From assembly GCA_009760855.2 (NCBI GenBank), contig WPIO01000068.1:1482501-1532500 (forward strand): a DNA stretch of 50,000 nt. The letters are read 5' to 3'. The DNA is from Cristatella mucedo. Its lineage: Eukaryota > Bryozoa > Phylactolaemata > Cristatellidae. Made by a program: the position numbers and the translations under genes. This document shows, piece by piece, positions 19,388 to 28,579 of the stretch. Position 1 is the stretch's first letter. Each line of letters starts with the position of its first letter. The notes beneath the pieces are model-generated. The model saw only the letters and a program-made list of their open reading frames with translations, was not told where the DNA came from and did not search any database.

Positions 19388-21290
19388 TGCCGCCTTTTGG
19401 AGAGAGCCGCCATCGGGAAGCTTCGCTCTTGGCCACTTTGACGACTGACTTGGCGAGTCGCTCGCAGTTCAAATACAGTATGGGAGCGTCGTATCGCAGG
19501 CACAGGACGGGGCCGGCGTCGTCCGCCGAGCGGCACGACTCGAGGTCCTCGTAGACGCCGCCGGCGGCGGTGGCGCCGTCGTCTTCGACCGGGCCGACGG
19601 TGTACACGGAGTTCCACTGCAGCCGCACGGCCACCATGAGCACGTGACACGCGACGCCGGCGACCATGCCGAGCTCGATGTCGAGCGCGAGCGTGGCGAC
19701 GAACGTGACGAGCCAGACGACGAAGTCGACCTTGTCCTGGCGCCACAGGCCGCCGAGGTCACGCAGCTGCAGCATGAGGCGCTTGAGAGCGACGCATATG
19801 AGCGCCGCGACGACGGCGAACGGCAGGTAGTACAGGTAGGGCGCGACGACGTACAGGACGAGCAGCAGCGCGGCGCAGCTGACGAGGCCGGCCACCTGCG
19901 TCCGGCCGCCGGCGGCGTCCTGCATGAAGCAGCGCGGCGGCGAAGCGCAGCCTGGAAAGCAGCCGAAGAAGGCGCCGGTCACGTGACAGACGCCGGCGGC
20001 GAGCATCTCCTGGTTCTCGCTGATACGGTAGCGGTACTTCTCCTTGAAGAAGTTGGCCATCGTGCAGTTGAACAGGTAGCTGACGAGAGCGATCGCGAGC
20101 GCGTCGCCAGCGTACGACGACCACTTGCGGAGCGATGGCGCCGTCGGCGTCGGCAGGCCGACGGCCATCTTGCCGACCACCTCGATCCCGGACGCCTCGT
20201 CCGGCACTTTGTCGAACGAGAAGTAGTAGGACAGGGCCGTGAACGCGACGATGACCAGCAGGTCGACGGGCAGCGGCATGGGCAGCCGGTGCCGGAAGCG
20301 AGGGTTTTTGTTGACGCCCATCTTGACGGCGAGCAGCAGGGCGAGCGAGCTCAGGAAGCACACGCTGCACAGCCAGTGGATGTGCCGGAAGTTGACGAAA
20401 AAGTCGCGCCACAGGTAGTACAGCTTCAGCGGGCCCGAGTAGCTGCCGATGTAGCTGACGTGTCCGAACGCGGCGTACCTCAGCTGACTGGAGGCGATGT
20501 GGAACGCGGCGGCGCACGTGAAGCCGCCGACGAACGCCGGAGACAGGAAAGTGGCGAGAAGCGTGCCGAAGCGGAGCAGGGCCAGAGCCAGCATGATGAC
20601 GCCGACGAGGAGACTGAGCGTCGTCGCGATGTCGATCTTGCACTCTTCGATGCTCGCGGCGGCGGCGGCGGCTGCGGCCGTCGGCGACAGCAGCAGAACG
20701 CCGGACACGTTGCGGCTATCGGCGAAAAAGCAGCGTCGCGACGCGTCGGCGGCGGCAGTCGCGTTTTCGCCGCCGACGACGACGAGCGAGTCCGCTTCGC
20801 GAGCGACAATGGCGCCCACCAGCAGGCTCGTCAGCGAGTGAGTGCCCACCGATAGGTGGCGCGACGTTCCGAAGAAGAAGTAGACCAGCGAGTGATAGAA
20901 CGACACGTAGATTCCGTAGGCGGGCGGCAGGTTGGCGAGCGCGGCGTAGCCGAGGCCCTGGCCGGCGTGCAGCACGCTGACCGACAGGCCGGCCACGACG
21001 TCCGGCAGAAGGCTCTTCCTCGCGTCGTAGTGCCGCAGCGCGGACACGAACGGCAAGTACTTGAGCAGCAGCTGCGCGAGCGTGCGCTTGCAGAAGAAGG
21101 AGCTGGCGAGCTGCGCGCAGCGCAGCGCAGTCGACGCGCTTCGCCGCCGCTCGTCGAGTCCGCCGCGGCGCCGCTGCCGCCGCTCGTCGAGATCCCGATA
21201 GGTGAGGCCGCTCCCTGGCGGCGGCGGCGGCGGCGGCGACACTTTGGCGCCGTCGCCGCCGCCGTCGAGGTCGCCGTCGCCTCGTCCAGT
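19020..21290 (-). CDS. SLC26/SulP family anion transporter, single large exon
   Basis: Predicted multipass membrane anion exchanger or channel. Numbering from the codon at 21240-21242: the family signature spans residues 94-141 (GQGLGYAALANLPPAYGIYV, then FFFGTSRHLSVGT), an extracellular loop at 147-200 has N-glycosylation sequons NAT (160) and NVS (178), and a later core block is SENQEMLAAGVCH with GGRTQVAG at 445-452. The cytoplasmic STAS domain spans roughly 540-725 and contains a Gly-rich insert (617-635). Length near 740 residues is normal for the family. In-frame sequence has no ATG before the conserved core: it is open back to a TAG at 21315-21317. TTTCAG at 21291-21296 is a plausible splice acceptor, so I start the exon at 21290. 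The TAG stop is at 19020-19022. Having the whole core in one exon is unusual for SLC26 genes. The anion-site motif reads SPPRC (434-438), where family members often have SLSRS. Substrate cannot be told. Confidence 0.93.
19338..19394 (-). repeat. CCG/GGC trinucleotide repeat coding Gly tract
   Basis: A CCG-type repeat inside the SLC26 exon encodes GGSGGGGGGGGGDGGGGGG in the loop of the STAS domain, a segment variable in length in this family. It keeps frame. Confidence 0.9.
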
Positions 21291-21296
21291 CTGAAA

Positions 21297-21600
21297 GATT
21301 TCGAATCGGCGGCGCTACGACGCCCGCGGAGAACTGCCGCGGTGTGTCTCGTCGGGCGGAGCGTGCAAGCGCAGGGGGGGGGCGGAGGGGGAGCGCCCCA
21401 TTCGCCTATCAAAGCCTTTGAGCGCGCGCGCGCGCGCACTATCGCGTTTTACGGACGAGCTCTCTGGCCGGCTGCTACAGTGGGGCTCCGTGCGGTGCGA
21501 AGCGAGCATTCGTCGATCGCGCGGCTGCTTTCGGCAAGCCTCGCTGGAGTTGTCTCTCCTGCTCCTGGTGGTGGCTGGCGTCGGGCATGCCAGTTCAGAT
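21297..21600 (-). promoter_or_regulatory. CpG-rich 5' region of the SLC26 gene
   Basis: High CpG continues upstream of the transporter to about 21600, including an alternating GC run at 21422-21437. This is the expected place for a CpG-type promoter. I see no TATA box in a useful position. Confidence 0.35.
21453..21509 (-). CDS. Candidate first coding exon of the SLC26 gene
   Basis: An ATG at 21507-21509 opens a frame, MLASHRTEPHCSSRPESSS, in the same frame as the main exon but cut from it by the TAG at 21315. A GT donor (GTAAAA, starting 21452) and the TTTCAG acceptor ending at 21291 are both phase 0. Removing this 162-base interval would delete the stop and join the frames. The donor is weak, so a more distant first exon is also possible. 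Confidence 0.3.
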
Positions 21601-21969
21601 TACGAGAAAGTGTTAGCTTAAGCTTTTGCAGCCAGCAGGAATAGGGAGTGGAAATATTCTCCGGCGACTTTGTTAACGGTCGGGCGCTCGAACGCGGGCC
21701 ATTGCTATTGGAGCCACTTACTGCAGAGGAAGCGAAAGCGAGGCGAAATTATCAATTCAGAATGTATGTGCAGCGGTAAGCTCGGCTCAAAACTGTATCG
21801 AAGAAAGGATTCATTGAATTTCAGTAGGGAAAACAGGCACGATGCACGATAGGAACCACTTGTCTCGCCGTCAGCGTCCTGATCTTATGAAAGCCGGAAG
21901 CCGAAACTAAGAAACATCGGGTTAGCGACCTTCTTAAAAAATAAATGTGCTTAGACCAGTTTGTCTACA

Positions 21970-22130
21970 CGCCGTGCCGGTTTGGCCCAGTGGTTAAGGT
22001 GCTCGCCCCGGGGACCAAGGTCTGACCGAGGTCACGTCCTCGAGCCCCGTGGCATATGCGAAGCGCCTGAGTAGAGACCAAGATCTCTTGGGGAGCTGTA
22101 CGGATGAATTATATTGTATTGAATTTACAT
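21970..22130 (+). mobile_element. SINE family 2, short subfamily
   Basis: A-box TGGCCCAGTGGTTAAGG, CGCCCCGGGGACCAAGGTCT, B-box-like CCTCGAGCCCC, GTGGCATATGCGAAGCGCC, then GATCTCTTGGGGAGCTGTAC and ATGAATTATATTG. This is one of the best-kept family 2 heads. Confidence 0.88.
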
Positions 22131-22450
22131 ACCAGCTCATAGTAAGCCATATGGGGCTATGCAATATTGCGTCCGCAGATGACGAACTTTCGCCAGAAGG
22201 TTTGTGCTTGGCTGGGCGATACCTCTATGCTCTGCGCGCACTATTGTCTAAATTGCCTTCTGATGGGTTCTTCGCCGAAGCACGTAGGACATCTCTGATA
22301 TCTAGAGCAGATATCGGGCGTCAAACGCAACGCGTCTAGTCTAAAAGTTGAGTGCGTCAGCTGAAGGCGACCCCGGTCGTCTGCTGCCACATCACTGCTT
22401 GCTTTAGGAGGCAGTCTCAGGAAGAATGGTGAATTCTCAGATTTCCCCAC
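22131..22450. other. No recognisable gene or repeat
   Basis: Only shadow-length frames (up to 96 codons overlapping the SINE). Nothing recognised. Confidence 0.35.
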
Positions 22451-22454
22451 GTGT

Positions 22455-22615
22455 CTGCACCTAGCGGTAAGGGAGTCCTTACGTGACGACCCAGGTGTCG
22501 GATTCGAGAACCTGCGCCAGCAGTAGACAATCCTTTATTACCCACTGTAAACGAACAGGTTAGTCGCTAAGGATGTTCTCCTGTCATCATCGATGAGGAC
22601 GTTGACTGACTGGCC
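22455..22615 (+). mobile_element. Possible tRNA-derived SINE family 3
   Basis: GGATTCGAGAACC is a B-box-like site, preceded by GCGGTAAGGGAGTCC. The downstream GCTAAGGATGTTCTCCTGTC and GACGTTGACTGACTGGCC parallel the copy at 5135-5292. The two are strongly diverged. Confidence 0.4.
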
Positions 22616-22639
22616 CTGTATTTAAAGGGACTAAGCCAT

Positions 22640-23815
22640 GATGGGATGTCGGAAAACTTCCTGAAATTAAATGATGATAAAACCTAACTGCTGCTCATAA
22701 GACACCCTAAGCGTGTGGCTGGATTAAAAGGCTTTGCTCTTCTAATGGGTGATGCTGTTGTGCGAACTTCACCACGTGCTCGAAATGCAAGTGTCGTATA
22801 CGACAACTGCCTCAATTTTAAAAGCTTCATTCAGAAGACTGCTTCTACGGCTAGCCATCACGTCCAATTCCTATCTAAAATTACGAGCTGTCTCCCACAG
22901 TGGCTTGTAAAAAATTTACCTACCTCCTTAGTTCTGTCTCGGCTTGATTATTGCAATTCCTTATTGGCTGGGCTGCCAAAGAAAGCTACTAGACCACTGC
23001 AGCAAACTATGAATATGGCTGCAAGGCTAGTCTTCAAGTCTCAGCGGTTTGAGCACGTGTCTCCTCTGCTAAAAGAGCTAGGATGGATGCCGGTTGAGCA
23101 ACGGATCCAGAGCAAAGTTCTTACTCTGACCCACAAAGCCCACCACGGCTTGGCTTCTTCGTACCTAGCTGAACTGCTGCACCAGATTAAGCCTGTTCGT
23201 GCCCTCAGGTCCTGTGTGGACAATAAATTAGCTGTTCCATTCCTCCGCTTAAAGACCGTTGGCGACAGAAGCTTTAGCTCTGCAAGTCGTAGACTGTGGA
23301 ACTCACCTCCACAATTCTTACGCAACGACAGCTACTCTCCTGCTGCCGACTATGGCACGTCCTTTTCAGCGGTCCTGAGCTGCTACTTCTATGCTACTCA
23401 CTTCCTCAACTGCTCTCCTGACTCTGCTATGCTTCCCACTTTCTCTTTGTTGCGTGAGACGAAGTCTGTTGGCTACCGAATGCGTACCGAAAGCCACTTA
23501 GGCTGCGAATGCGCTATAAAAAACTCTACTGCGTAACACCCGCATGGTCTTTATGACTTTGTGGAGTTACAGACGGAGATGCATTACATTACATTCACTT
23601 ATCGATACTTGTACGCACATCAACTGTGAGTGCAACCTATACGCTCTAAAAGTAAATTGTTTTGTTAAAAACTGCACGCTTGCCACGTCGATATGTGTAA
23701 CTTCTACCACTAGCCATTCGATCGTGCTACCTTTACACCAAATGTAAAGTGCTTAGAAAGAGATTGAGTTCTCTGAGGGCGGTATATAAAATATATTGTG
23801 ATTATTAGTATTGTT
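22640..23815 (+). mobile_element. LINE family B, 5'-truncated
   Basis: CR1/L2-like element holding the end of the reverse transcriptase (LKLNDDKT-like at 22660) and the C-terminal region. The frame open at 22715-23536 contains LVLSRLDYCNSLLAGLPKKA, MNMAARLVFKSQRFEHVSPL, LGWMPVEQRIQSKVLTLTHK and FSSASRRLWNSPPQ. The 3' UTR ends at AGATTGAGTTCTCTGAGGGC, then GGTATATAAAATATATTG and ATTATT units. It is distinct from family A in protein sequence but related in the 3' end. Upstream catalytic motifs are absent. Confidence 0.85.
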
Positions 23816-23827
23816 ATTTACTGCCAC

Positions 23828-23884
23828 TCGTGGACACACACACATACTCATATATATATATATACATATATATGTGTGTGTGCG

Positions 23885-23945
<61 letters not shown>
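23828..23945. repeat. (AT)n and (GT)n microsatellite
   Basis: CACACATACTC leads into a TATATA run at 23851-23876 and a TG run of about 65 bases, starting right after the LINE tail. Confidence 0.97.
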
Positions 23946-23946
<1 letters not shown>

Positions 23947-24665
23947 TACATAAATATTTTATGTCTTGCGCTTTCCTGTAGCGCGTACATGAAAAAAGCT
24001 TCGACGCCTCGCCGGTCGCCGTGCGCAGAAATGATGCACTGCACGCTGCTCACGGCGTGGCCATTTAGGTTGTTAATCGGGCGATACACACGTGAGCTCA
24101 CGCTGACCTTTTACTCCCGCCCCCATGCCTAGCAGCCGCACTGCAGGTACTCATAGAAACCTCCGACTCTAGAGGCGGAGTTCCTCTAGTCACGAAGACT
24201 CACAGGTCAGGATCGCTTTCGCCCTTGGCCGAGGGGATGAGAGTATATGAGCCAGGCCTCGGCTCTAGCCGAGTGCGTAGCCGAAAGTTTTTCCAGAGGT
24301 CATCGTACCATGACCTTTCGAGTCATTTAAAAATGTGTCAAGGTCGAAGCGACACTGCGGCTCTCGCACCCTTTTAGGAGACGTACCCGGAGTACGCTAC
24401 GTTATTTCCATCCACCGATGTGCAGTAACTAAGAAACAGTCTCTTTGAATGAGCTTGTACAGTCGAATGTAGAGCCTCAAATATGAAGACATCTAATCAT
24501 TCTTTCTTAGTACACCATCATTCAAATTTTACAGTTATTTCGAGAGCTTTCAGATTCCAAACGATGCGCGAAGTGCATCGTTAGTTGCATCCTCGACGCT
24601 CGCATAGGTAGCAGCATTCCCAAAACGCAATTCGATTTCGTTCGCGGCAGTGACTTCCAAGCGCC
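23946..24665. other. No recognisable gene; presumed upstream DNA of the 24711 candidate
   Basis: Mixed composition, no long frame with family features, no element ends seen. Confidence 0.35.
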
Positions 24666-24671
24666 TCGACC

Positions 24672-24732
24672 GTTTATTTAAAAGGCGTGTGAAAGTGAAA
24701 ACGAACTAAGATGTCGCACTTCCAAGTCTCAG
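24672..24732 (+). CDS. Candidate TATA-type promoter and short first coding exon
   Basis: TTTATTTAAAAGGC at 24673-24686 resembles a TATA box. ATG at 24711 has A at -3. Seven codons (MSHFQVS) plus one base end at 24732 in TCTCAG followed by GTACGT, a strong donor, giving an intron of phase 1. A CpG-rich stretch follows. No downstream exon could be matched. The feature start marks the TATA-like site, not the coding start. Confidence 0.27.
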
Positions 24733-24739
24733 GTACGTT

Positions 24740-25825
24740 TCCCGGTAGTGGAGCGCTCAGCGCTCGACGAGTCGGCGACGACTGGGGGCTTGGGCGGCTT
24801 CGTCTCATCACTTGAGAGGCGCCTCACAGCGGGCATCGCAGCGGACCGACCTATCCAAGCGGTCTTTTACGTAACGTTCGGCTTGCCGACTTCATTGCGG
24901 CGGCGGCGGCCCTCTGCTTTACTCGTCGGGTGCTCCTCGTAGGGTCGCAGTAGCCAGACGCGAGCGCTACTTGCAGTCGAGCTCTCGCTCAGCTCAGGAG
25001 AAAAGCCCAAACGATTCGCGAAACAACTATGCAGTGGCATTTTTAATCGATTTAATTCAGTGGCGGCACGAGACGCGTTTAAATCGAGAGGGAGGAAGTC
25101 TGAGGCGCTAGAAGCGGCGCCGCCGCCGGAGCCAGCGGAGCGAATGGAAAATGAAAATAAGCAATTGAAACGCTAGCTCAGACGCCGGTCGACTAGGACG
25201 GCCGCTCCAGACTGTCGAGGAGCGGCTATGAGCACCGCGGTCCTTGCGCGACGACGGCGACGGATAAAAGCCGCGCGCCGCATCTTCCCCGCAGCGTGCG
25301 TCCCTGTCTCGTAACTAGGCGGAAGGAAGAGCTTTGGAGCGCGAGCTTTATTGCACCCTACTTCGTAACGGTCGCTCATCGCGACGGTACCTCCCATCGA
25401 CATCTACGAAAAAGCTACGCGGTCGACGGCATCCGCTGTATTGTTCGGCGCTGGGGGTAAAGAGTGAGCTTAGCCGAGATCGAGGCTCAGTCTTCTCCTA
25501 ATCGTGCCCTCTTAAGCCTGCTCGCGTTACAATCTGAACGGCGCCGGTCGCCGTCTGATCGAACGGCCTCGTCGCCGCGAGCCTTCGGATTAGCTCTCCA
25601 GCGGCGCCGGGCAGACGGAGGCTGGACGCGGCTCGGTACGCCGAGGCGGAGGTCGAGCGCTCGCTGTGGCGAGCGAGCGAGCGACCTGGGCGCGCCGGGG
25701 CCGACGCCGGTGGCGTCGCCGGACGCCGGCGAGCGCGGTAGAGCGTCAATGCCCGTTTGCGCGTTGGCGCACCGCAGTCTCGCTCGACGCCGCCGCCGCT
25801 CGCGATTTACGCACGAGCTACTTTC
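24740..25825. promoter_or_regulatory. CpG-rich block interrupted by a LINE at its right end
   Basis: G+C-rich DNA with CpG excess, including a second TATA-like GGATAAAAGCCGCG at 25260. A plus frame at 25464-25865 is open but compositionally biased and runs into the LINE. The island stops at the LINE junction near 25828. Confidence 0.3.
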
Positions 25826-25827
25826 AT

Positions 25828-26556
25828 CTAATGGACAAAGATCATCCGAGGTACCTCTGAAATAGGGAGTACCTCAGGGCTCCGTGCTAGGTCCGGTTCT
25901 TTTCACACTTTATACTCTCCCTCTTGCTGATGTGATTGCCAAGCACAATCTAGGCTTTCAATTCTATGCGGATGACACTCAGTTGTACCTTTGCTTTGAT
26001 CCCTCCCAGCCTTCGAGCACCTCAAATTCTCTCAACTCACTTGCTGCATGCATTGATGACATCCGCACATGGATTGGCAGCAAATTTTCTAAAACTAAAC
26101 GATGATTAAACTAACTTACTAGTTATGGGCAAACCCAGTGTGATTCAGAGATTGGAAAGGCTGACACTCAAAATTGGCTCTGCCAGCATATCTCCTGTTG
26201 AATCAGCTCGAGACCTAGGTGTCATATTCCAAAGTGACCTCACGTTAGACGACGATATCAGCTCCACAGTCAAATCTGCCTATTTTCAGCTTCTTAACAC
26301 TGCTAAAATTCGGGCTTGTTTAGATAGGGATACCACGCCCAAGTTGGTCCATGCATTCGTGACATGCTGTCTCGACTTCTGCAACTCACTGCTTACTGGC
26401 CTAACAGCATGTGCGATCGGGCGATTGCAGCTGGTGCAGAACTCCGCAGCCAGGCTTGTCTGTCGTGAGCGTCGCAGTTGCCACATCACACCACTTCTCG
26501 CCGACCTACACTGGCTACCAGTCAAGCAACGGATTGACTTCAAGGTTTCGTCGCTA
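25828..26556 (+). mobile_element. LINE family A, internal segment lacking both ends
   Basis: It begins at AATGGACAAAGATCATCC (before reverse transcriptase motif B) and has GVPQGS-equivalent codons with a stop in the lead-in, then [20 protein letters not shown] and FYADDTQLY intact (25884-26105). A second frame at 26125-26560 carries the C-terminal domain (SARDLGVIFQSDLTLDD, SAARLVCRERRSCHITPL). It ends abruptly at AAGGTTTCGTCGCTAGG without the normal 3' UTR. The motif C Asp pair survives, but frames are split. Confidence 0.85.
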
Positions 26557-26614
26557 GGGTATCGCCGGCGACTGGTGCCGCCGTCGCTGCTGCCCGAGCA
26601 GCTGCTGCTGGACG

Positions 26615-26668
26615 TCCGCGGTAATACTGTGCTACTTAATATCCGCGGTAATACTGTGCTACTTAGCA
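26615..26668 (+). repeat. 27-bp direct duplication
   Basis: TCCGCGGTAATACTGTGCTA plus CTTA occurs at 26615 and again at 26642, with the two copies nearly identical. It sits between the cut end of a LINE and a SINE. Confidence 0.9.
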
Positions 26669-26708
26669 AATGCTGCTCTCATCCCTCGCCTCTCCTGCTA
26701 TCCCTATC

Positions 26709-26892
26709 AGTGAGCCGTGATGGCACGCACTAGGTAAGGTGGTTGCTTTCACGACCTCGGTCCCGAGGTCGTGGGTTCGATTTCTGAGGTGGGCGATTCT
26801 TTATCGCCACTGCAAGCGGTGGCGATAGCCGTAAAGGCTCTTCTGTCGCTATACAAAAAGAGGCTGCTTAATCAGCTAGGATTTTTATCACC
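26709..26892 (+). mobile_element. SINE family 1 (tRNA-derived)
   Basis: Head GTGAGCCGTGATGGCACGCA, B-box GGTTCGATTTC, AAGGCTCTTCTGTCGC, GGCTGCTTAATCAGCTAGGA and a short T-rich tail. TATCA occurs at both ends (about 26707 and 26888) and may be a target duplication. Confidence 0.88.
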
Positions 26893-27000
26893 CGGTCTAT
26901 TCCCCTAACCCTGAGCCTCCACCTCCCTCCCAGACCTGACCCTGACACTTCCCCCTCCCCTCGGCCTGACCCTTTACCCCTGGCCCTGTGTGCGTTTCAG

Positions 27001-27102
27001 CGAGCGACTAATTAGCTCGTAAATGGGCCAGCGATGCTGCCGCAAACCGGCCCAAACCGCAAACCGGTCGACAGGGCCGAGCGTCTACAGGCTATGGAGC
27101 AG
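27001..27102 (+). CDS. Candidate internal exon with initiator ATG
   Basis: A long C/T-rich tract ending in GTGCGTTTCAG (to 27000) looks like a good splice acceptor. The following 102 bases end at AGCAG before GTAACG. All three frames have stops before an ATG at 27023, which would begin MGQRCCRKPAQTANRSTG and run 26 codons plus two bases. Gly2 and Cys5-Cys6 resemble an acylation signal. No family recognised. Confidence 0.2.
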
Positions 27103-27639
27103 GTAACGCTCGGGGGTGAGGAGAGGCGGCGCTCTGCTCCTGGGCCGTGAGCTCAGCTCAGGGCCCCGGGGTGCCACTTTCATCGATCGCCGGCCAAGAG
27201 CACCGCGCCGTGTTTTTTTTTACAGCCGATCGAACTCTCGGGCTTGAATTCTCGAACGTTCTCGCGCGCGCTCGCGCGCTTTCTCGTTCGCCTGCCGATC
27301 GAAAACTGTCGCGCCAGCGCTGCCGCCCGTCGTTCGGTAACGTCAGGCGACCAACGGCGCTTTTTTAAATACAAAACAAGTACAGTCGATTTGGATAGCG
27401 CTCCAAGAGAATAGAACCACCTCTGCCCAGGCGCTCCGCATAAGCCGCAGGGCTCGAGCCCACCCACCTCGGTCGTAATAACAAGGGCAGGATTACCCCC
27501 TGGCTCAAGGACAGCTGGTGTTCCGGGACGTCGTTCGCGCGCGCGAGCCGCTGACAATAAACCCCACATCGCTTGCGTCTCGTTAACAACTGGTGGCAGC
27601 GGTCAGATCCGGTGTAGCTCTGCCCGCTACAACAATTCT

Positions 27640-28440
27640 CGGTCGCGAAGTAACGATGTGCATTGGCCTCGGAGCGAAAGCAACCAGGGCGGCTCGCCCG
27701 AACTGGCTCGCAGACGATTCATCGGAGCGCCATCGTTCTGCGGCTTAACCCGATAGTTAAAAAGCGAGTGCGCGTCGACGGCGGTAGGCTCTTTGTGCGG
27801 CGGCGGACGACTGGCCTTTGTAAGGCTCGCATCCGGTCCTCGCCAAGCAGCGCCGGCGCGCTACGTGGCTGACGCTCGCGCCGGGCATATCACGTACGCA
27901 GGCGCGCGCGCCGGAACGGAGCGGGGGCGGCGGCGGCAGCCGCCGCCGCTCGGCGCCGCGAGCGAAAAGCGCGTCGCGTGCGTCGGGAGAGCGAGCGGCG
28001 CCGACTGTCGGCGGCGGCGCCGACTGACGGCGAATACCGGAGGCCGCGCGCGCAGCGACGATGGCTTACCTCGCGAGATTCCGCGAGATTCTGGCGGCGA
28101 TCGCTCCGGCCGTCCATTGCGCGCCGGCCGACGGGCAGCGAGCGGACAGGACCGCTCCCGCGCCAGCCGACAACTCGACTCCGGGGAGGCGCGCGCGCGC
28201 GCCTGCACCTCGGCGCGCGCGACGGTTGGGCAGCGACGACGCAGTTAGCAGACGACGCAGTCAGCAGACGACGCAGTCGCTCAGCGCGAGAGAAGGAGCT
28301 GCCGAGAAGGCGCGCGACGAAAGCGTGGCGGCGCGCAGATTCGCTGAGGCGTCCAAGCCACAGCTGACCTTGAGAGATAAGACGCGCGGACAAGGTTCCC
28401 GAGTTATCTCGCCTATTGACCGCCAGGCGAGAGACCAGAG
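27640..28440. promoter_or_regulatory. CpG-rich island with frames on both strands
   Basis: Very high G+C and CpG. A plus frame at 28061 (MAYLARFREILAAIAPAV..., 129 codons) has a good start context (A at -3, G at +4), and minus frames overlap it. A short ACGACGCAGT(C/T)AGCAG repeat is at 28236-28275. I read it as a probable promoter island, possibly two-way. Confidence 0.35.
28070..28117 (-). CDS. Candidate first coding exon on the minus strand
   Basis: ATG at 28115-28117, with G at +4, opens 16 codons (MDGRSDRRQNLAESRE) ending in GAG followed by GTAAGC, a strong donor of phase 0, inside a CpG island. No downstream exon was recognised. The degenerate element at 28580-29520 is upstream of it, not part of it. 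Confidence 0.25.
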
Positions 28441-28579
28441 TCCGTTTTAGACCGGGGATATTTAGATATATTTAGATTGCATGCGATTTCCGCCTATGAC
28501 CCGGGAAATGCGATTCCACAACACGAAACGGTCATCGCCTTCGGCTTCACCTGCACGGAGAAATTCAGTGCTAATAGAT

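Noticed and set aside
19282-21439. Large frames overlapping the SLC26 exon, including 403 and 294 codons
   Set aside because: They are shadows of a CpG-rich coding exon. They are Arg-, Ala- and Glu-rich, have no domains, and the transporter frame explains the conservation.
26880-27000. C-rich tract with CCCTAACCCT, a possible internal telomere-like repeat
   Set aside because: Only one CCCTAA unit occurs and the rest is irregular CCCT/CCTGAC. It works better as a pyrimidine tract before a splice acceptor.
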